Shown: one piece after another, positions 51,686 through 64,000 of the stretch
Position numbering within the stretch: position 1 is the first letter of the stretch
Layout of the letters: each line of letters opens with the position of its first letter
From: Luscinia megarhynchos
Lineage: Eukaryota; Chordata; Aves; Passeriformes; Turdidae
Assembly: GCA_034336665.1 (NCBI GenBank)
Contig: JAPFBE010000003.1
Coordinates: forward strand, 37,484,360 to 37,548,359
DNA: 64,000 nt
Direction of reading: 5' to 3'
Notes under the pieces: model-generated
The model's input: only the letters and a program-made list of their open reading frames with translations
What the model was told of the DNA's origin: nothing
Database searches by the model: none
Translations under genes and position numbers: made by a program

Positions 51686-52110
51686 TATCACAGTATCACA
51701 GCATAGCAGGTTGGAAGGAACCTTACAGATCATCTGGTCCAAATTTCTTGGTGAAAGCACAGTCTAGACAAGATGGCCCAGGACACTGTCCAGGCAAATC
51801 TTAAAAGTGCTCAATTCTGGGGAATCCACCACTTCCCTAGGGAAAATGGGTGATTATTCTCAATGTCAAAAATGTTCTTCTTCTCTCCAATTGGAATCTC
51901 CCCAGGGGTAATTTGTACCCATTCCCTCTCAGCTTTTCCATGTGACTACTTGCAAAAAGGGAATCTCCACCTTCCTTTTAGTCATCCTTTAAATAATGGA
52001 ACATGGGAATGGGTCTCCCCTAAGAATTCCCTTCTCAAGGCTGAGCAACCCCAGTTCTCAGCCTTTCCTCATATGGCAGGCTTCCCAGTCCTCTGATCAT
52101 CCTTGGTGGA
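51686..52110 (-). mobile_element. CR1 LINE 3' fragment, reverse orientation
   Basis: The left edge ATCACAGTATCACAGCATAGC and GGTTGGAAGGAACC is the complement of a CR1 3' terminus. It is followed by AGATCATCTGGTCCAA, then GGAATCCACCACTTCCC, then AAGGCTGAGCAACCCCAGTT, and CTCAGCCTTTCCTCATATGG near the right edge. The copy is 5'-truncated near 52,110, like most CR1 insertions. Its substitutions suggest an old insertion, though it is better preserved than the copy at the start of the window. The 77-codon frame within it is antisense to the element and meaningless. Confidence 0.92.
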
Positions 52111-55100
52111 AAATCCTCTGAAGTGTAAGTGGTGTGTAGGAACACTTGGGAGGGGTGGTTTCCCTGTCCCTAGGACATGTTAGAATTTAAATTCATTCTG
52201 TCCTGCAGCACAGAGCTGAATGACTGGAGATGAGCTGACAGGCACGTGCATGTGTCTCAGAATAGCTAATCATCCAGTTAAGACCTAACTGCAATTCGTT
52301 TGCCATTTTACTATATTTAGTCATTGGACCAAAAAAAAGCCTGGTAATCAAAATTCACTGGGGTATGGAGACCAAGGTTAAAAGGTTTTGCATCAAGTGG
52401 ATTTTATATGGGGTCTCCATACACCAAGTGTTGCACTTAATTCTCCAGGCTTCCTTTTTTCCCCATTTTTTTTCCTTTCCACTTCCCATTAAAAAAAACA
52501 AATCCATTATTGTGAAAAGTGACAAATATATTCCAGCCAAAATATTTAGATTTGGCAAATAATTATTTTGACATCTGCTCCATATCTCTCTGTTTTTTAA
52601 AATTTATTTTAAAAAGACAATATCACTCTTAACTTAATGAAGAAATTTCTGATAGGCTGCTTTTAGACCACTAAGTGAAATATACAGGTAGTAGGAGAAA
52701 ACTTGCAATTTCAATTAACATTTCTGAACAGGAGCTAAAATAGTTTAAATAAACAGTAATTAAAATAAACGGTGGAAAGTTGTCGTAGCAGACTAGTGTT
52801 TTGCAAGTCAATTTATGGTAAATAAACATTTAAGTCTTTATTAATTTTTTTTTTCGTTCCACGTCAACTCCCTTTACTGATTTTAACATCAAATCTGATA
52901 TATGTAACCTTTAGAGAAAGGACAAATAAGCCAAAATCTGACATAGCCATCTTCACACCTTTTCATTTCCCTATAAACAGGGAGGTTTTTTAAAAGTTCT
53001 TTCATGAAAACCTTGATATTTGCAGCTGGAATTAAATATAAGGACTGTTAAAAGGAAGTAATATTCATTTTGGCCTGTTAATTCTTTTTTTTACTCATAT
53101 ATATTATAACAAATGCAGTAGATTATTGATGATGAAAGATGATCATGCACGTGAATAAAACGTTCCTGGCTGTATTAGATGCAGTTCAGCATGTGAACTG
53201 CAGAAAGCCTGTGACTTAATATCATCTAAAGGATAAATTAAATCCAGATCTTGAAAGATGTTAGTCTCTGACTTACCCCCCTACTTAGGTAATAACTGTT
53301 CTTCATTACCAGAAAAAAAATAGCCAAATGAATCACATATAATTTCCATTTGAATATTTTCTTTTCACCTTTTAGCCTTTTTTTTGCATTTTCTTCAGTG
53401 TCCTTTTCCAATGTAATAAATGAAATGAAGAGATAACAACAAAAAAAGTTGCCTCCATTATTTGCTACCTGTCTGGAATCTGAATATATTTGTCTTCACC
53501 TGAATTATCTCTGTAGAGCTGCAGGATGCTTTTCCTACCCACGCCAAACCTATCGAGCCTTTCCTTTATGAGCCCTAAAAGTTACAAATAATTTGTAAGG
53601 AATGGAGAACTGAGAGTGGAACTCTGAGCCTTATGCCTTCTAATTTCGTGCCCTTCATGATGTTATTCACATTATTCTTGTTTCACATAGTGCTCCTCTA
53701 GCTCATTTATTTTTCTCTTGTTAGCAGGAGGAAAAACTTTTTCTGATAATTAGTGATGCATGGTTTCAAGTCCTCAAATAGGATATATCTCAGAGGTCTA
53801 ATAGCAATTGGATTTATTGTCTCAGTATATTGCCTTATTATTCTAATTTCTTGTTTCAGCACAAGCTGTAATAAAAAAAAAAGAAACATTATGGAAATAA
53901 ATAACTGATGCACTGGATTTACCTTGAAAATTTGTGAAGTTAAGCAGATATAATTACTTGCATCCAAGTTAATCCAATGATGCATGAGTTAGATAACCAG
54001 AATTTGTATTAATTATTAATTTCTAGATTAACATAATTTGTATTAATTAATCTGTATACAGGAAGAAGACAGAAGATTGTACAAGGTAAATTCCATTTTG
54101 CCTTTTTATGTTCTAGCTTTTTTCTTTTTTTCTGATATATTTTTAAAGGTCATTGTTTTATGTAGATTGTCTAGCCAATAATTTTTTTTTATATTTGTAA
54201 ATGATTCAGCAGTAAGTATTATATATTACTTAATAACCTGAAAATAGCTGATCTTACCATTTACTGAACTTTATGAGTATAGTGTGGGGTCCTTGTTTTT
54301 ATTTCCAAATTAAATTTCTTCATCTGTAAGTAAATAAAAAGGAGTACTGGGGAATTCTATTTCTTTTTTAACAGAAAAAGAATGGTATGCATTGATCAGG
54401 AGTGTTTCAGTTTTATGGTAGTATCAATAATATGTCTTCTGTTCCTGATTATTAAATCTTTCTCAGAGCTCTCTTTTGTGTCATAACATTCTGTAAATGT
54501 AATTGAAAAAGTACACTCAGATTCTACCTTAGGGTGTTTTACAGGTTTGTTATTTTGCTAATGCATTTAGAAGAAAATCAGAGTAGCTTATTGGGCAACT
54601 CCTTTAGTTTTAGTTATGCTTCTTCAGCCTTACCTCAAAGGATTTAAAACTTTGGCTGTAGTGACAAAACGATAATACTACTGTTGGTGCAAGTTCAGTT
54701 GAGTGGGACAAAGTGTGGAAAATAATAAAAAAATGGTTAAGCAAACACAGAGGAGATAGAGTGTGTGTGCTTAATTTTATTGTTTTGATGGGTGCCTTTC
54801 CCCAGCACACACCTCACCTGAATCATAGTGGGTTAGTGGAGATGAGACACTAAATAAAGCTGGAAGCATTTTCAGTGGGATACAACCTTAATTTTTTAGC
54901 ATTTACATTGTTTTGGGATTTTCTCATGGGCAAAAATGCCAAGCTGTTGGATATTGAAAATTGTTTTTATGAGCCAACAGCTGACAAAAAAGTTTGCAAT
55001 TCCCAAAGGCACATCCAGAAGCTAGCTAAAAATGAATTTTGGAAATGAAATTAAATTCTGAATGCCTCTGTATGTGCCATTTGACAAGTGAAACAAAGAT

Positions 55101-55290
55101 CTACGTAAGATTACAGGTTTGCAGTGCTTTTGCTCTAACAGAGCATATGAAAGTTGGTAGGTTGGTTGGTTCCTTTCTGCAAATGCTTGTCTTTATTAGA
55201 TAGTGTTCCTTTCTTTGTTCATTACACCTCAGAGGATTAATACCAAAGTTTTTTTCTGAAATATGATTCTCTATGGGTATAAACCTGTGA
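52111..55290. other. Unique AT-rich non-coding DNA
   Basis: No gene is present. The 15-bp word AATTTGTATTAATTA occurs twice within 54,001-54,055. Several poly-A/T runs occur (52,489; 52,844; 53,871; 54,182). No mobile element is recognised. Confidence 0.5.
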
Positions 55291-55402
55291 ATTCATAGAA
55301 TCATGGAAATATAGAATGGTTTGCTTTGGAAGAGACTTTAAAGTTCCAACTCCACTGCTGCAGGCAGGGACACCTTCCACTAGACCAGGTTGCTCAAACT
55401 TG
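55291..55402 (-). mobile_element. Short CR1 LINE 3' end, reverse orientation
   Basis: ATTCATAGAATCATGGAAAT and ATAGAATGGTTTGCTTTGGA lead into AAGAGACTTTAAAGTTCCAA, then CAGGGACACCTTCCACTAGA and CCAGGTTGCTCAAAC. This is the complement of about the last 110 bases of CR1, with the same CTAGTGGAAGGTGTC-type ending as in the forward copy at 18,900. It is a heavily 5'-truncated insertion. Confidence 0.93.
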
Positions 55403-56099
55403 TATCAATTAAAAAAAACCAAACCCAAGTCATTAAAGCCTAACTTTCTCAAATTTTTTGTGTTTCTAGTAATACTGTGGGTATACACCTGTGTAGATAT
55501 ACACATAGATTTTTATCTACTGCAGATAAAATAATAGTGATTTATAAAATAGCCAAGACTTTTTTCCTAACTTCTGTTAACCCTTGTCAAAATTCTGTCT
55601 GTTGGACTTGTCAAAAGACAAGGGATTCAGCCAAAATCACCTTTGTAGTATCTTTTCCTAGTGCCCATTGACTGTTATATCCATCCAACCTTCTGAAAAG
55701 ACTTTTCAAGTCTGAAAAAAAAAATTGGATTAAGTTAATTTTATCTCTTGGTTTGCTTTTTCCTCTCACTTTGCCAAAAAGCAGTTGGGGCACAATATAA
55801 GAAAATATAGTGCAAGCAGCCATATACACTGTCAAGAGCATGGACTGCCAGAACAAAATTACATTTTCAGCAGTAAAAAGGCCATTAAAATTTGTATGTC
55901 TTAAGTGTATAAAGGACAATGTGCTTTCCCTTACATGCTCACTCAGACCAGCCAGTAAAAATCTTTTTCTTAATTACAAAACACTCATTTGTAATTAACA
56001 CTTAGAATCCTATTTTTTGAAGAGACAAAAATCCATGAAACTTTAGGAAACAGGAATAACCTGATTTTGTGGACCTGTCTCATGATGGTATTTGTAGAT
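55403..56099. other. Unique AT-rich non-coding DNA
   Basis: No open frame over about 102 codons with any recognisable content is present, and no repeat is seen. Confidence 0.5.
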
Positions 56100-56157
56100 A
56101 TTTGTATTTGTAGAACATATAAAAATATTTATAGATACTTCTAGAACAAATACAAAT
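56100..56157. repeat. Inverted repeat, 12-bp perfect outer arms
   Basis: ATTTGTATTTGT (56,100-56,111) and ACAAATACAAAT (56,146-56,157) are exact complements. An inner TAGAA (56,111-56,115) and TTCTA (56,139-56,143) can extend the stem. The interior is AT-rich. It is either a foldable hairpin or a fragment of a small inverted-repeat element. Confidence 0.85.
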
Positions 56158-56171
56158 GATATTATTTTAAC

Positions 56172-56218
56172 ACTAGTAAAAACCTCCAAAAATTGGTTTG
56201 TTTGGAGTTTTTACTAGT
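56172..56218. repeat. Inverted repeat, 18-bp arms with one bulge, 10-base loop
   Basis: The left arm (56,172-56,190) starts ACTAGTAAAAAC and the right arm (56,201-56,218) ends GTTTTTACTAGT. They are complementary over 18 bp, apart from one extra C in the left arm. The loop is AATTGGTTTG. It lies 14 bases after the previous inverted repeat. The size is small for a typical microRNA precursor, but the stem is unusually clean for chance. Confidence 0.9.
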
Positions 56219-57370
56219 TTTGTGTTTTCTGGGATTTTTGTCATTAACCGTGTTTAGCACCATTCTTTCCTACCTTTTCATTTCTTCCTTTCTCTGTTTC
56301 TTTATACTGGAAAATATTTTTTTTTCAGATATATGTGCACAAGACTATTTTATTTATAGCGTTGTATTCTGATGAACCAAATCAGGCTTTATTCCAAAGT
56401 TTACAAAGTGTTTCCTGTGGCTTTTCACAGCAGCTGCACGACTGTATGACCTGTATGAGATTGGCCTCTCTGATCTTCCTCTTCTTTCTGCTTTTTTCAC
56501 ATATTATTGAATATACATGAGTAGGTGCAAGTTTGAATTACCGTAATTTTTCTTCATTCAGCTCTATAATGAACATTTAAATGAAGTGATTAACTGCATA
56601 ATATTTCACTAGCATGACCAAAAACAGGTTCACAAGTGTTTTGAATAAGCTTTTTATCGTTTTTCTAAAAATTCTCAATAATTTCTGTTAAATAACTTGC
56701 TCTGAGGTTGTTCCAAAGTTTTATTAACTAAAATTAATCCACTTAAATATGTAAATCATAATCTCTCAATTTTTGCTCCCGTATTAAAGTCCATATTTCA
56801 CATCTATTCCTTGTAATCTCATACTGCAGCAAGGCAAAATTCTGAGGCAGTAAATTCCACAGATCAGTGCATGCAAAGGTGTGCATGCTTGCATACATAA
56901 ATTTGGCTTGTGACGTGGTTTGTGCTTTTCCAACATCATGATGTGCAAGACTGCTCTTCCTTGCACATGGTCATCTTCTCCCTGTTTCCTGAGCAGTGTT
57001 GCATTAGTTTTTTGTGTAGTGGAGAAGAAAAAGAGAGCTTTTATTTAAAGAAACACTGCACTTATATAGAGCAGCTCGTGCAATGCAGAATAGAAAAGGC
57101 TTATTGGTCGAAGAAGGCAACACCTCTTTGAAAATATGTTTTTATGAAAACATCACGTCTCTCAGGTCTGCAGCAGGTGTTCAATCATTGTTATAATTCC
57201 TTGTCCTTGAGCAGCCTGAGAAAAGGCTGCTTTGCTTGGCTCCTAATGGTATCCTTGGTATCCTAATGACAGCACAGAGGCACCAGGCGAGGAGGCGTAC
57301 AAGGTTGGGTGGATGGAGTCAAAGAGGAGCCTGGAGAGAGCACAGAACAATCATTTCTATCCTCCTGAAT
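56219..57370. other. Unique AT-rich non-coding DNA
   Basis: No gene or mobile element is recognised. Open frames are 60-73 codons and featureless. Confidence 0.5.
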
Positions 57371-57491
57371 TTATCATTGGCACTACCCTGGCCAGATAAG
57401 AGCAATTTATTCCAAACCCTTTTATCAACGGGGCTTTTATTTTAGTGTTTCTATGTTTATCTGATATCAGAAACCGTATCTCTACTTATCA
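57371..57491. promoter_or_regulatory. Cluster of five WGATAR (GATA-type) motifs
   Basis: Within 121 bases there are TTATCA (57,371), AGATAA (57,394), TTATCA (57,422), TTATCT (57,457) and TTATCA (57,486), all matching WGATAR on one strand or the other. A GATATC lies at 57,463. This is well above what base composition would give. GATA-factor enhancers often carry such clusters, so this is a candidate regulatory element. Conservation and activity are unknown. Confidence 0.35.
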
Positions 57492-60400
57492 GGGACAAAG
57501 ACATCCGTTAATGTGAAAATGTAAGCACCGTGCTGGCAGTGCTGAATTTATAATATTGCTTACAGTGCTCTTCTGAAAGGTGTTACAAAACCCCACATAA
57601 AAGGTGTATAAAAGATGCACTTGCTGTGGAAGACAAACAGTGATTTACTGCTGTGTGCAGTGGTGCCTTCACTCACTGTGGGGAATAGCTGCGTGTTGTG
57701 GCTTTCTGAAATGCCAGAATGCATTTGAAATGTTTCAGACTTTAATGTTAAGAATAATAATAGTAATATCAAGTTACAAAACTGAAGGTGGGAGAATCTT
57801 AGAAATATAGAAAAATTTGCACATGGGAATTTCTATTACCTAGGCATTGAGACTTCTGTTTAAATTCAGTATGTGTCGCTTTCTCCATAAACATTGCAGC
57901 TAATATCTGTTTCTGGACAGGTGGGTGCAATAAATAATAATTGCAATTTCAGAGGACCTGTTATATTTACCAAAGGTGCTCTCATAAAAATGTTACTTAC
58001 AGAGTATAATCAACCTCCTGTCTTTTCAGGTTCCTGCTTCATAGAAGTAACTGAAACAAATAGTGCTGTTATAATTATTTTCCTGCACTTTCTTCCCTCT
58101 CATTCATCTTAAAAAAGTTACCACAATTTTCACCTTTTTATGTTTACTATATTATTTGTAAAATTTTACTATTTAGACTTTACTCAAATCTGAAAATCAT
58201 TTTGTTTGGTCATAATTTTCAGGACTTCAAGAATACAATGACTGAGAAATTCGTGCAGGGTTTCATACTCTTCTTATTGCAAGCAGCACAGCTATCTTTT
58301 TTTTATTTTTTTCTGTGTCAGAAATTGATATTTTTTCTTCTCTCCCACCACTCATTTGAGTAAGATGTTTTAAAATATCACTAGACCGATATTCAAAAGG
58401 TTGGGGGCTTTTTTCCCAGCAATCCATTTTCCCTTCCATAACTTACAGTCATATATTCTTCAGCCAATTCTGTTGCAATTTTATCCTGAAGGAATGTTTA
58501 AAACTTCAAATACTTTTGAAGAGTCAAATTTTTCACAAAATCAAATCCTTGTTTACTGGAAGTGTAAATAAACTCTCAATTATTTAATTTAAAAATAAAA
58601 CCTCAAATTAATTTTATTTTTTACTCAATACAAATGTTCAGGCTTCTCACCTTTAGGGTCCAATTCATTGTACAACACAGAGTTACAGTTTAAAACAAAG
58701 AGCATCTGCTGTCCTTTGCAATGATATCTAACTTCAATATTTTGCTCAAACATTAATGCCCTTTGTAAAGTCTTTTGGTGGACCAAAGTTGTGAAGTTAG
58801 TGCTACTATTTGGACTGGATTTGCCTTCCCAGTTCTAGTTTCTAGGAGAAATACTGAAAAAATCTCCATCTGTGGGAGGGGAGAAAGGAGAACAAGAAAT
58901 AGGTTGGTGAACTTAAGATGGAAAAGCTGTAAAAGAAGGATGAAAGAGAATTACAAGCAAGAATTACAGCAGTCATACCCAGCTCCCCATCACAAAAAAT
59001 CCTGTGAAAACTGAGTAAAGTGTTTTATTATGTCAATCACCTTGAACCATTTGTCAGTGATCTACAAATTCTTGTTAACAAAGATGGTATCCCTGCATGT
59101 CTGTTGACTCCTCATCACTGCAGAGGGGGAAGAGCCTGATAGTGATGTGCACAGCAGCTGTGTCCAAGACCCCAGATTTGGCTGACGCTGATGGGGCTGA
59201 TTTCTGTTAGCCCAGTGCTTCTTGCTGCTTTTTCCCCGACCCTAAGTACCATCAGGGCAAACTGCAGGGAGAGCTAAGCCTTCTGATAATGCCTGGTCCA
59301 TCAAGAGAATGAAGGAGAAGTGGACAAAGAATACCTGGAGCTCGGGAGGATGAAGGAGACTCAGACATTTTTTGCTGTGAAGGTGGTTCTTAGGCTGATC
59401 TTCCCAGCTGCAAGGCAGTTGATTCATACTGGATTTTGGATGCAAGCCTTTTAAGGAATTTACAGGGATGCAAAATTTAACCTGATTAATAATGTTTAAT
59501 CATTTTATGTTTTGGAAGGTGCTCAGGAGTGCTGCTTGTTGTGGCTTCTGAACAGAAATATATGTGACTGGTTGCACCCCTTAAACTCTTACCTCCTTAT
59601 AATTTCAGACATGACACCTGTTTATTTTCCCTCAAATTACTTTGGATGATGAACACTTAATGTCCATTTCAGAATTTGACCAAATTATATATCTTTATAG
59701 CATGTAAAGTAAATATTCTTATGAGAAGAAAATTTTTAATTTCTTCTTTTTTCTCCTGGTTGCTATTTTTCATGTGAGTGGAGATAGCAAAATTGTAGAC
59801 ATGTTTTTGTTTTTATCACATGCTTTGACCAGAATGAATAGCTAAATATTTTTGTTTCCTTTTTTTTCTGATAATAGTAATTTTATAACACCTGGGTAAC
59901 TTTCACTCTGTAGTAAATTGATTCCCTCTATTACAAAATTACATTTTTTTTAAGCTTCATTAAATACCTTGTCTTTTTTCTCTTCATAGAAATAATAAAT
60001 CTTTGAGCCTCAATCAATGGGAAGAATTTTATAAATAATACAGCCTCTTGGGTTTGTTCAGTTGGGATTTTGAGGAAGTGAGATTGAGAGGTGCTCTAAA
60101 TGGAAATATAGAGGTATCACTTCCAGTCTTCATTTGGGTAGATTTTTTTAGAGTATCTTATTAGGATGAATTCAAGCCCAAGTGAGGAAGAGAGCAGTTA
60201 TGGAAGCTGAAGGTGTATGCACAGAAGAAAACATTGTGTGAATGCTCCTTGGCATTGAACTGTAAACCATGCTTAGCACAGTGAGAAACATGGCCAATAG
60301 TTGAATTCTTCAAATACAGCGAGTTCTCCCAAATGCTAATAACAACAAAAAACCCTAAAAAAAAAAATTATCTGACAGGCTGCTGAAGTTCTACTTCAGA

Positions 60401-63400
60401 AATCCCATATAAGAGGCGTTATGAGGCTGAAAAAGTTGCATTCACATGCTTCAAGTGACCTAACATGTGGCAGTTTCACAGCAGGCTGAGTTTGTCCCAT
60501 GTGAGGACAGCATGTCCAGAAGGTTTAGTGTTCTTGCACATAGAGTCTCCTTGAAGTGTGGCAGCACCATCCCTCTATGTCAATAACAGCTGATTTCCTC
60601 TTGTCTCAGTTCGGGAACAGCTTATTTGTCACTCTTCCTGCTGCCAGCTAAGAAGAATATTTTCTCTGGGAAGAGAAATGTCTTACATTACAGCTTTACT
60701 CTCTTTTTTTTAGTTAAACTCTTTAATATATTCGAAGAATTTCTTAGTAGTATGAGAAAATTTCAGAAAGATTTGGGAAAGCTTATTTTCATGTAGAACT
60801 TCATGAAAAAATTTTAATTGGGTAGAATTTGGAAGCTTTCTGTTCCCCAGAACCAAAGATAGTAGTTTACAAGAGAATAATTTAACTATATTTTGCACTG
60901 CATTTTTAAAAGTGCTGAAATCACAAGAATGTGCTGAAACTTGTTGTGAAAGATATTAAGATGAAATCCCATTGGTAAAAAACCCTAGTTAATTTATTGA
61001 CCTAAATTTGATGTCAAATATGATAATTAAACCCCTAAAATTTAGATTAAATTCTTTCATAATTATCTGGTGTTCATTGGTTTGATTTTCCTAATAATTA
61101 TATGTTAACTGTGATGATACATAGTGAGTATCCACGCAGGATTTGTGATTTCGAACCTTCAGCAACCTATATCCTACTATAACTTCTTGCATATGTGCTA
61201 AGTACAGAAGAGGTTCCTTTTGCATCACCAGGGGGTGGTGGTGGTGAGATTTAGCATTTGAGATGTTAGCTAAAGTTCTCAGCTGTACTTCTAGAGTCGA
61301 TATTACTTTCCCCTAAGTGTCGAATTTAGTTTGTCTTCACGCTACAGAAACAAGTTCCTAGTTCTAATGGATGTGTGTGTGATTGATTGGATGCAAACAG
61401 ATCACTCAAAGAAGAGATGCAAGTGTTCATCTGTATTTATCTTTTAAAAATTTATGTTTTATGTTTTTAATCACCTTTAAAATGGAGGATATTTAATTTA
61501 CAATTTTTCTAACTATAATATTCCAGACTGAGATGTTGATGTTACTACATTAAGTGTTTTTTCTTTTTTGGGTGGTATAATTTTTTTTTCCCGGGTTACT
61601 TTACATCTTTTGAGATGAAAATGGCAAAACAGAGTAAGTGCTGTTGGTTTCTATATCCCCTAAGACTCTCAGAGGTTTCCTTAAATTGAAGACCCAACCA
61701 CTCATCTTGAGAAGTGCTAAGAGCCCAGCAGATATTGCAGGGAACTCTTCAATTTGCAGGCCCTGACTCCTTCAGCTACAAAATGCATATCCTCTTCCTT
61801 GCTGCTCCCCTTGAACTGCTTTGTTCAGGGATTAATTTTCCTCTCTGGTGATCACATAATGCTGGATTAAATCCAGCTCTGAGTCCTTGCCACGGTCAGA
61901 ATATTCCGCAATGTTCCTGGGATAACATCAGAAATCTGAACGTTTGAGCAGATTTTCTCCCTGGCCAATTGAATATCCGTCTGCTGCAGGAATTTGAGGG
62001 AGACTGGGGAACAATTTGGCCTGGGATCTCCCTGACTGTCAGTGGTGGCAGAGGTCAAGAATGGAAATTACTGTCATCCTTAGAAGTGCCTGTCCTGTGT
62101 TCCTGTGAGGAACCTCCACAAACGGATTGGTAGGAGACGCTGCTGGCTCCAGCAACTCGCGATGTGACAGTCCCACTTCCTCTGCTGCTACACATCACCT
62201 GACTCTCTTCATTCTCCCTGCTAGATAAACATGTTCACGTGTGAGAAGGAGGAGGGAAAGCACACAGTGCACACACACGGGTGCTGAACTCTGCCATTCC
62301 CAGGTGTTTACAGATGTTATCCATTGCTTAATGATGCACAGCTTGGCAGGAGCAGTGGTACAGGTCAGGGAGGCTCACATACATCTTGGGGCTCATTTGG
62401 GACATTATGGGTAGCCTGTCTTTGGGCAGCTTTGCTGCAGAAAGTTTATCATGTATATGATTGCTATGCTGACTAATATGAAGTGAAATTTTTTATGTTT
62501 GCTTTACTTGTTGAGAAATTTTGAGATTCTTTGAGGTGGAAATCCATTCAAAACCTTTTCTGTGAAATATTCAATAGTGGGCTATGAAGCCAGACTAAGT
62601 TATAATATTTTGAAGGACATATTTTTCTTTGAAGAAAATCTTCCATCAGACTAGGGTAATAAAGTATTTAACCCAGATGATTCTTTTGCTGTACATATTA
62701 GGAGCTATCATGCTTTATTCACTTGGTAAATATACTTTCTATTTCAGAAGCTCTGAGTACATTTAGGTAAGCAGGTTCTTGCTTTGCATCTTAATTTGAT
62801 TAAGTCTTATACTGTCCTTCCTTATTATCTCACAAAGTTAAGACTGTGTGTATCTTTTTTTTTCCACCTGTCATGTTTGCAGAGCTGGACACCATGCTGG
62901 AAATATTTTTCAGGTCCAAATTAATTACAGTACTGTTAAAGTGATGTTCTTTTGGTGTCAGTGGAAGAAGATTAGGTTTCCTAAACTCGATTTTTCTTTT
63001 TCTAAAACACTGGCAAAATACTCCAATCTTATAGCTATCAAAATAAGACATCAGTTTTTTTTTTGAATATGCTAAATATGTCAGTTGCTAAGCATCTTGG
63101 AAAATCTTTTTTCAGTACCTGAGTGGAAGCTGGGCAATTACAAATATCATGCACAAAGAATTTCTTATTGGCTTTTTTTTCCCCAGACTATCATGTGGAG
63201 GAGATAGGTCAGTATTCATTTATTCACTTATTGGAAAACTATAACAGGACTAAGTGAAATGTGCACAAATCTAGTCTGTAATCATTAGTCTATGTGGCAA
63301 GTTACAACAATTTACAAAGTGTAATATTTAGTGTTAAAAGAAGGGGCTTTAAAACATACAAAAGGCACATAAATACTTAATTTTCCATGGTGTTTCTGAG

Positions 63401-64000
63401 CTCATTCTTGAGATTTTTTTAGTAGAAGAACAAAGAATTAAAAAAAAAAAAATAGATTAGGAAATAAACCAGACATTTGTCACTGTGCACAAAGTGTTGG
63501 ACCCATAATAATTGCTGAAGCAGGCTAGGTACCACTCAACAGCTGTCTGATGTGCAGACTGGACAAAATGCCAACCCTGGATTCAAGCTGTTACAGACCA
63601 ACATAATGTGTTCTTATTACTTCAGCACATAATATACTTCAAAGAAAAAGCAAGCAATGTACTGAGGGGACATAATCAACACTTCTACAACTGATATTGG
63701 TCAACTTAGCTCATATTCTAGTGCTTGGGAGGGGTTACAAGTTAAAAAAGGGCTCAGTTATTACATGTTAGAGTGAATGATCACAGCATACAGAAAGACC
63801 TCAGTATTCAAATGCAGTTCTACAACCTTAGGCATTTAATTGTGTGTCTAAACACGTAGATGTATTGCCTATTTATTATAGGTTTTAAAAATTACTTCTG
63901 GCAGTCAGAATAGTGTGCTAGTGAGACCTACAGAAACCTGAGAAAGATGTTGAGGTGTCATTTATTTCTCTGCTTTCTACTTGCTGTGTGGATGTTTCTT
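57492..64000. other. Unique AT-rich non-coding DNA to the window end
   Basis: No open frame exceeds 79 codons with any recognisable content. Simple features are a GGTGGTGGTGGTG run at about 61,232-61,244, a short (TG)n at about 61,371-61,380, and poly-A runs at about 60,358 and 63,439. A patch with more CpGs lies at about 62,120-62,280. No mobile element is recognised. Confidence 0.5.

Overview
This window reads as non-coding vertebrate DNA, most likely from a bird. No convincing protein-coding gene, exon chain, tRNA, rRNA or CRISPR array was found. The bird assignment rests on four CR1 (chicken repeat 1) LINE fragments, which carry the typical 3' end (ATTCTATGA-like tail, or its complement AATCATAGAATCA) and the CR1 3'-region wording; CR1 is the dominant retrotransposon of birds and is also common in crocodilians and turtles. 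A solo LTR of a type I associate with songbird endogenous retroviruses points weakly to a passerine. Base composition is AT-rich with few CpGs. Long open frames occur only inside tandem repeats.

Layout. 1-4,900: unique AT-rich DNA with a reversed CR1 (267-712). 4,875-16,040: unique DNA broken by two A-rich low-complexity tracts (4,875-4,977 and 14,364-14,485). A pyrimidine-rich stretch lies around 10,020-10,320, with a small exon-like open frame at 10,753-10,887. 16,041-16,326: a long TCCTC pentanucleotide array. 18,073-18,138: an AT repeat with a perfect hairpin. 18,255-19,013: a forward, internally deleted CR1 with a decayed reverse-transcriptase frame. 24,259-24,853: a solo LTR in reverse orientation, flanked by a 4-bp GTGT duplication. 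24,854-35,813: mostly unique DNA.

35,814-37,371: a 42-copy GC-rich minisatellite with 38/35-bp units, the most striking structure of the window. 37,372-51,685: unique DNA. 51,686-52,110 and 55,291-55,402: two reversed CR1 fragments. 56,100-56,218: two adjacent inverted repeats. 57,371-57,491: a cluster of GATA-type motifs. The rest, to 64,000, is unique AT-rich DNA.

The simplest reading is a gene desert or a large intron. The minisatellite has higher-order duplications (377 bp and 900 bp), a CAGCTG E-box in nearly every unit, a CAG/CTG hairpin per unit and an uninterrupted 561-codon frame. That frame is explained by unit lengths that are all 2 modulo 3 and by units that mostly lack stop codons, so it is not treated as a gene. 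All family names come from recognition by eye; no database search was possible.
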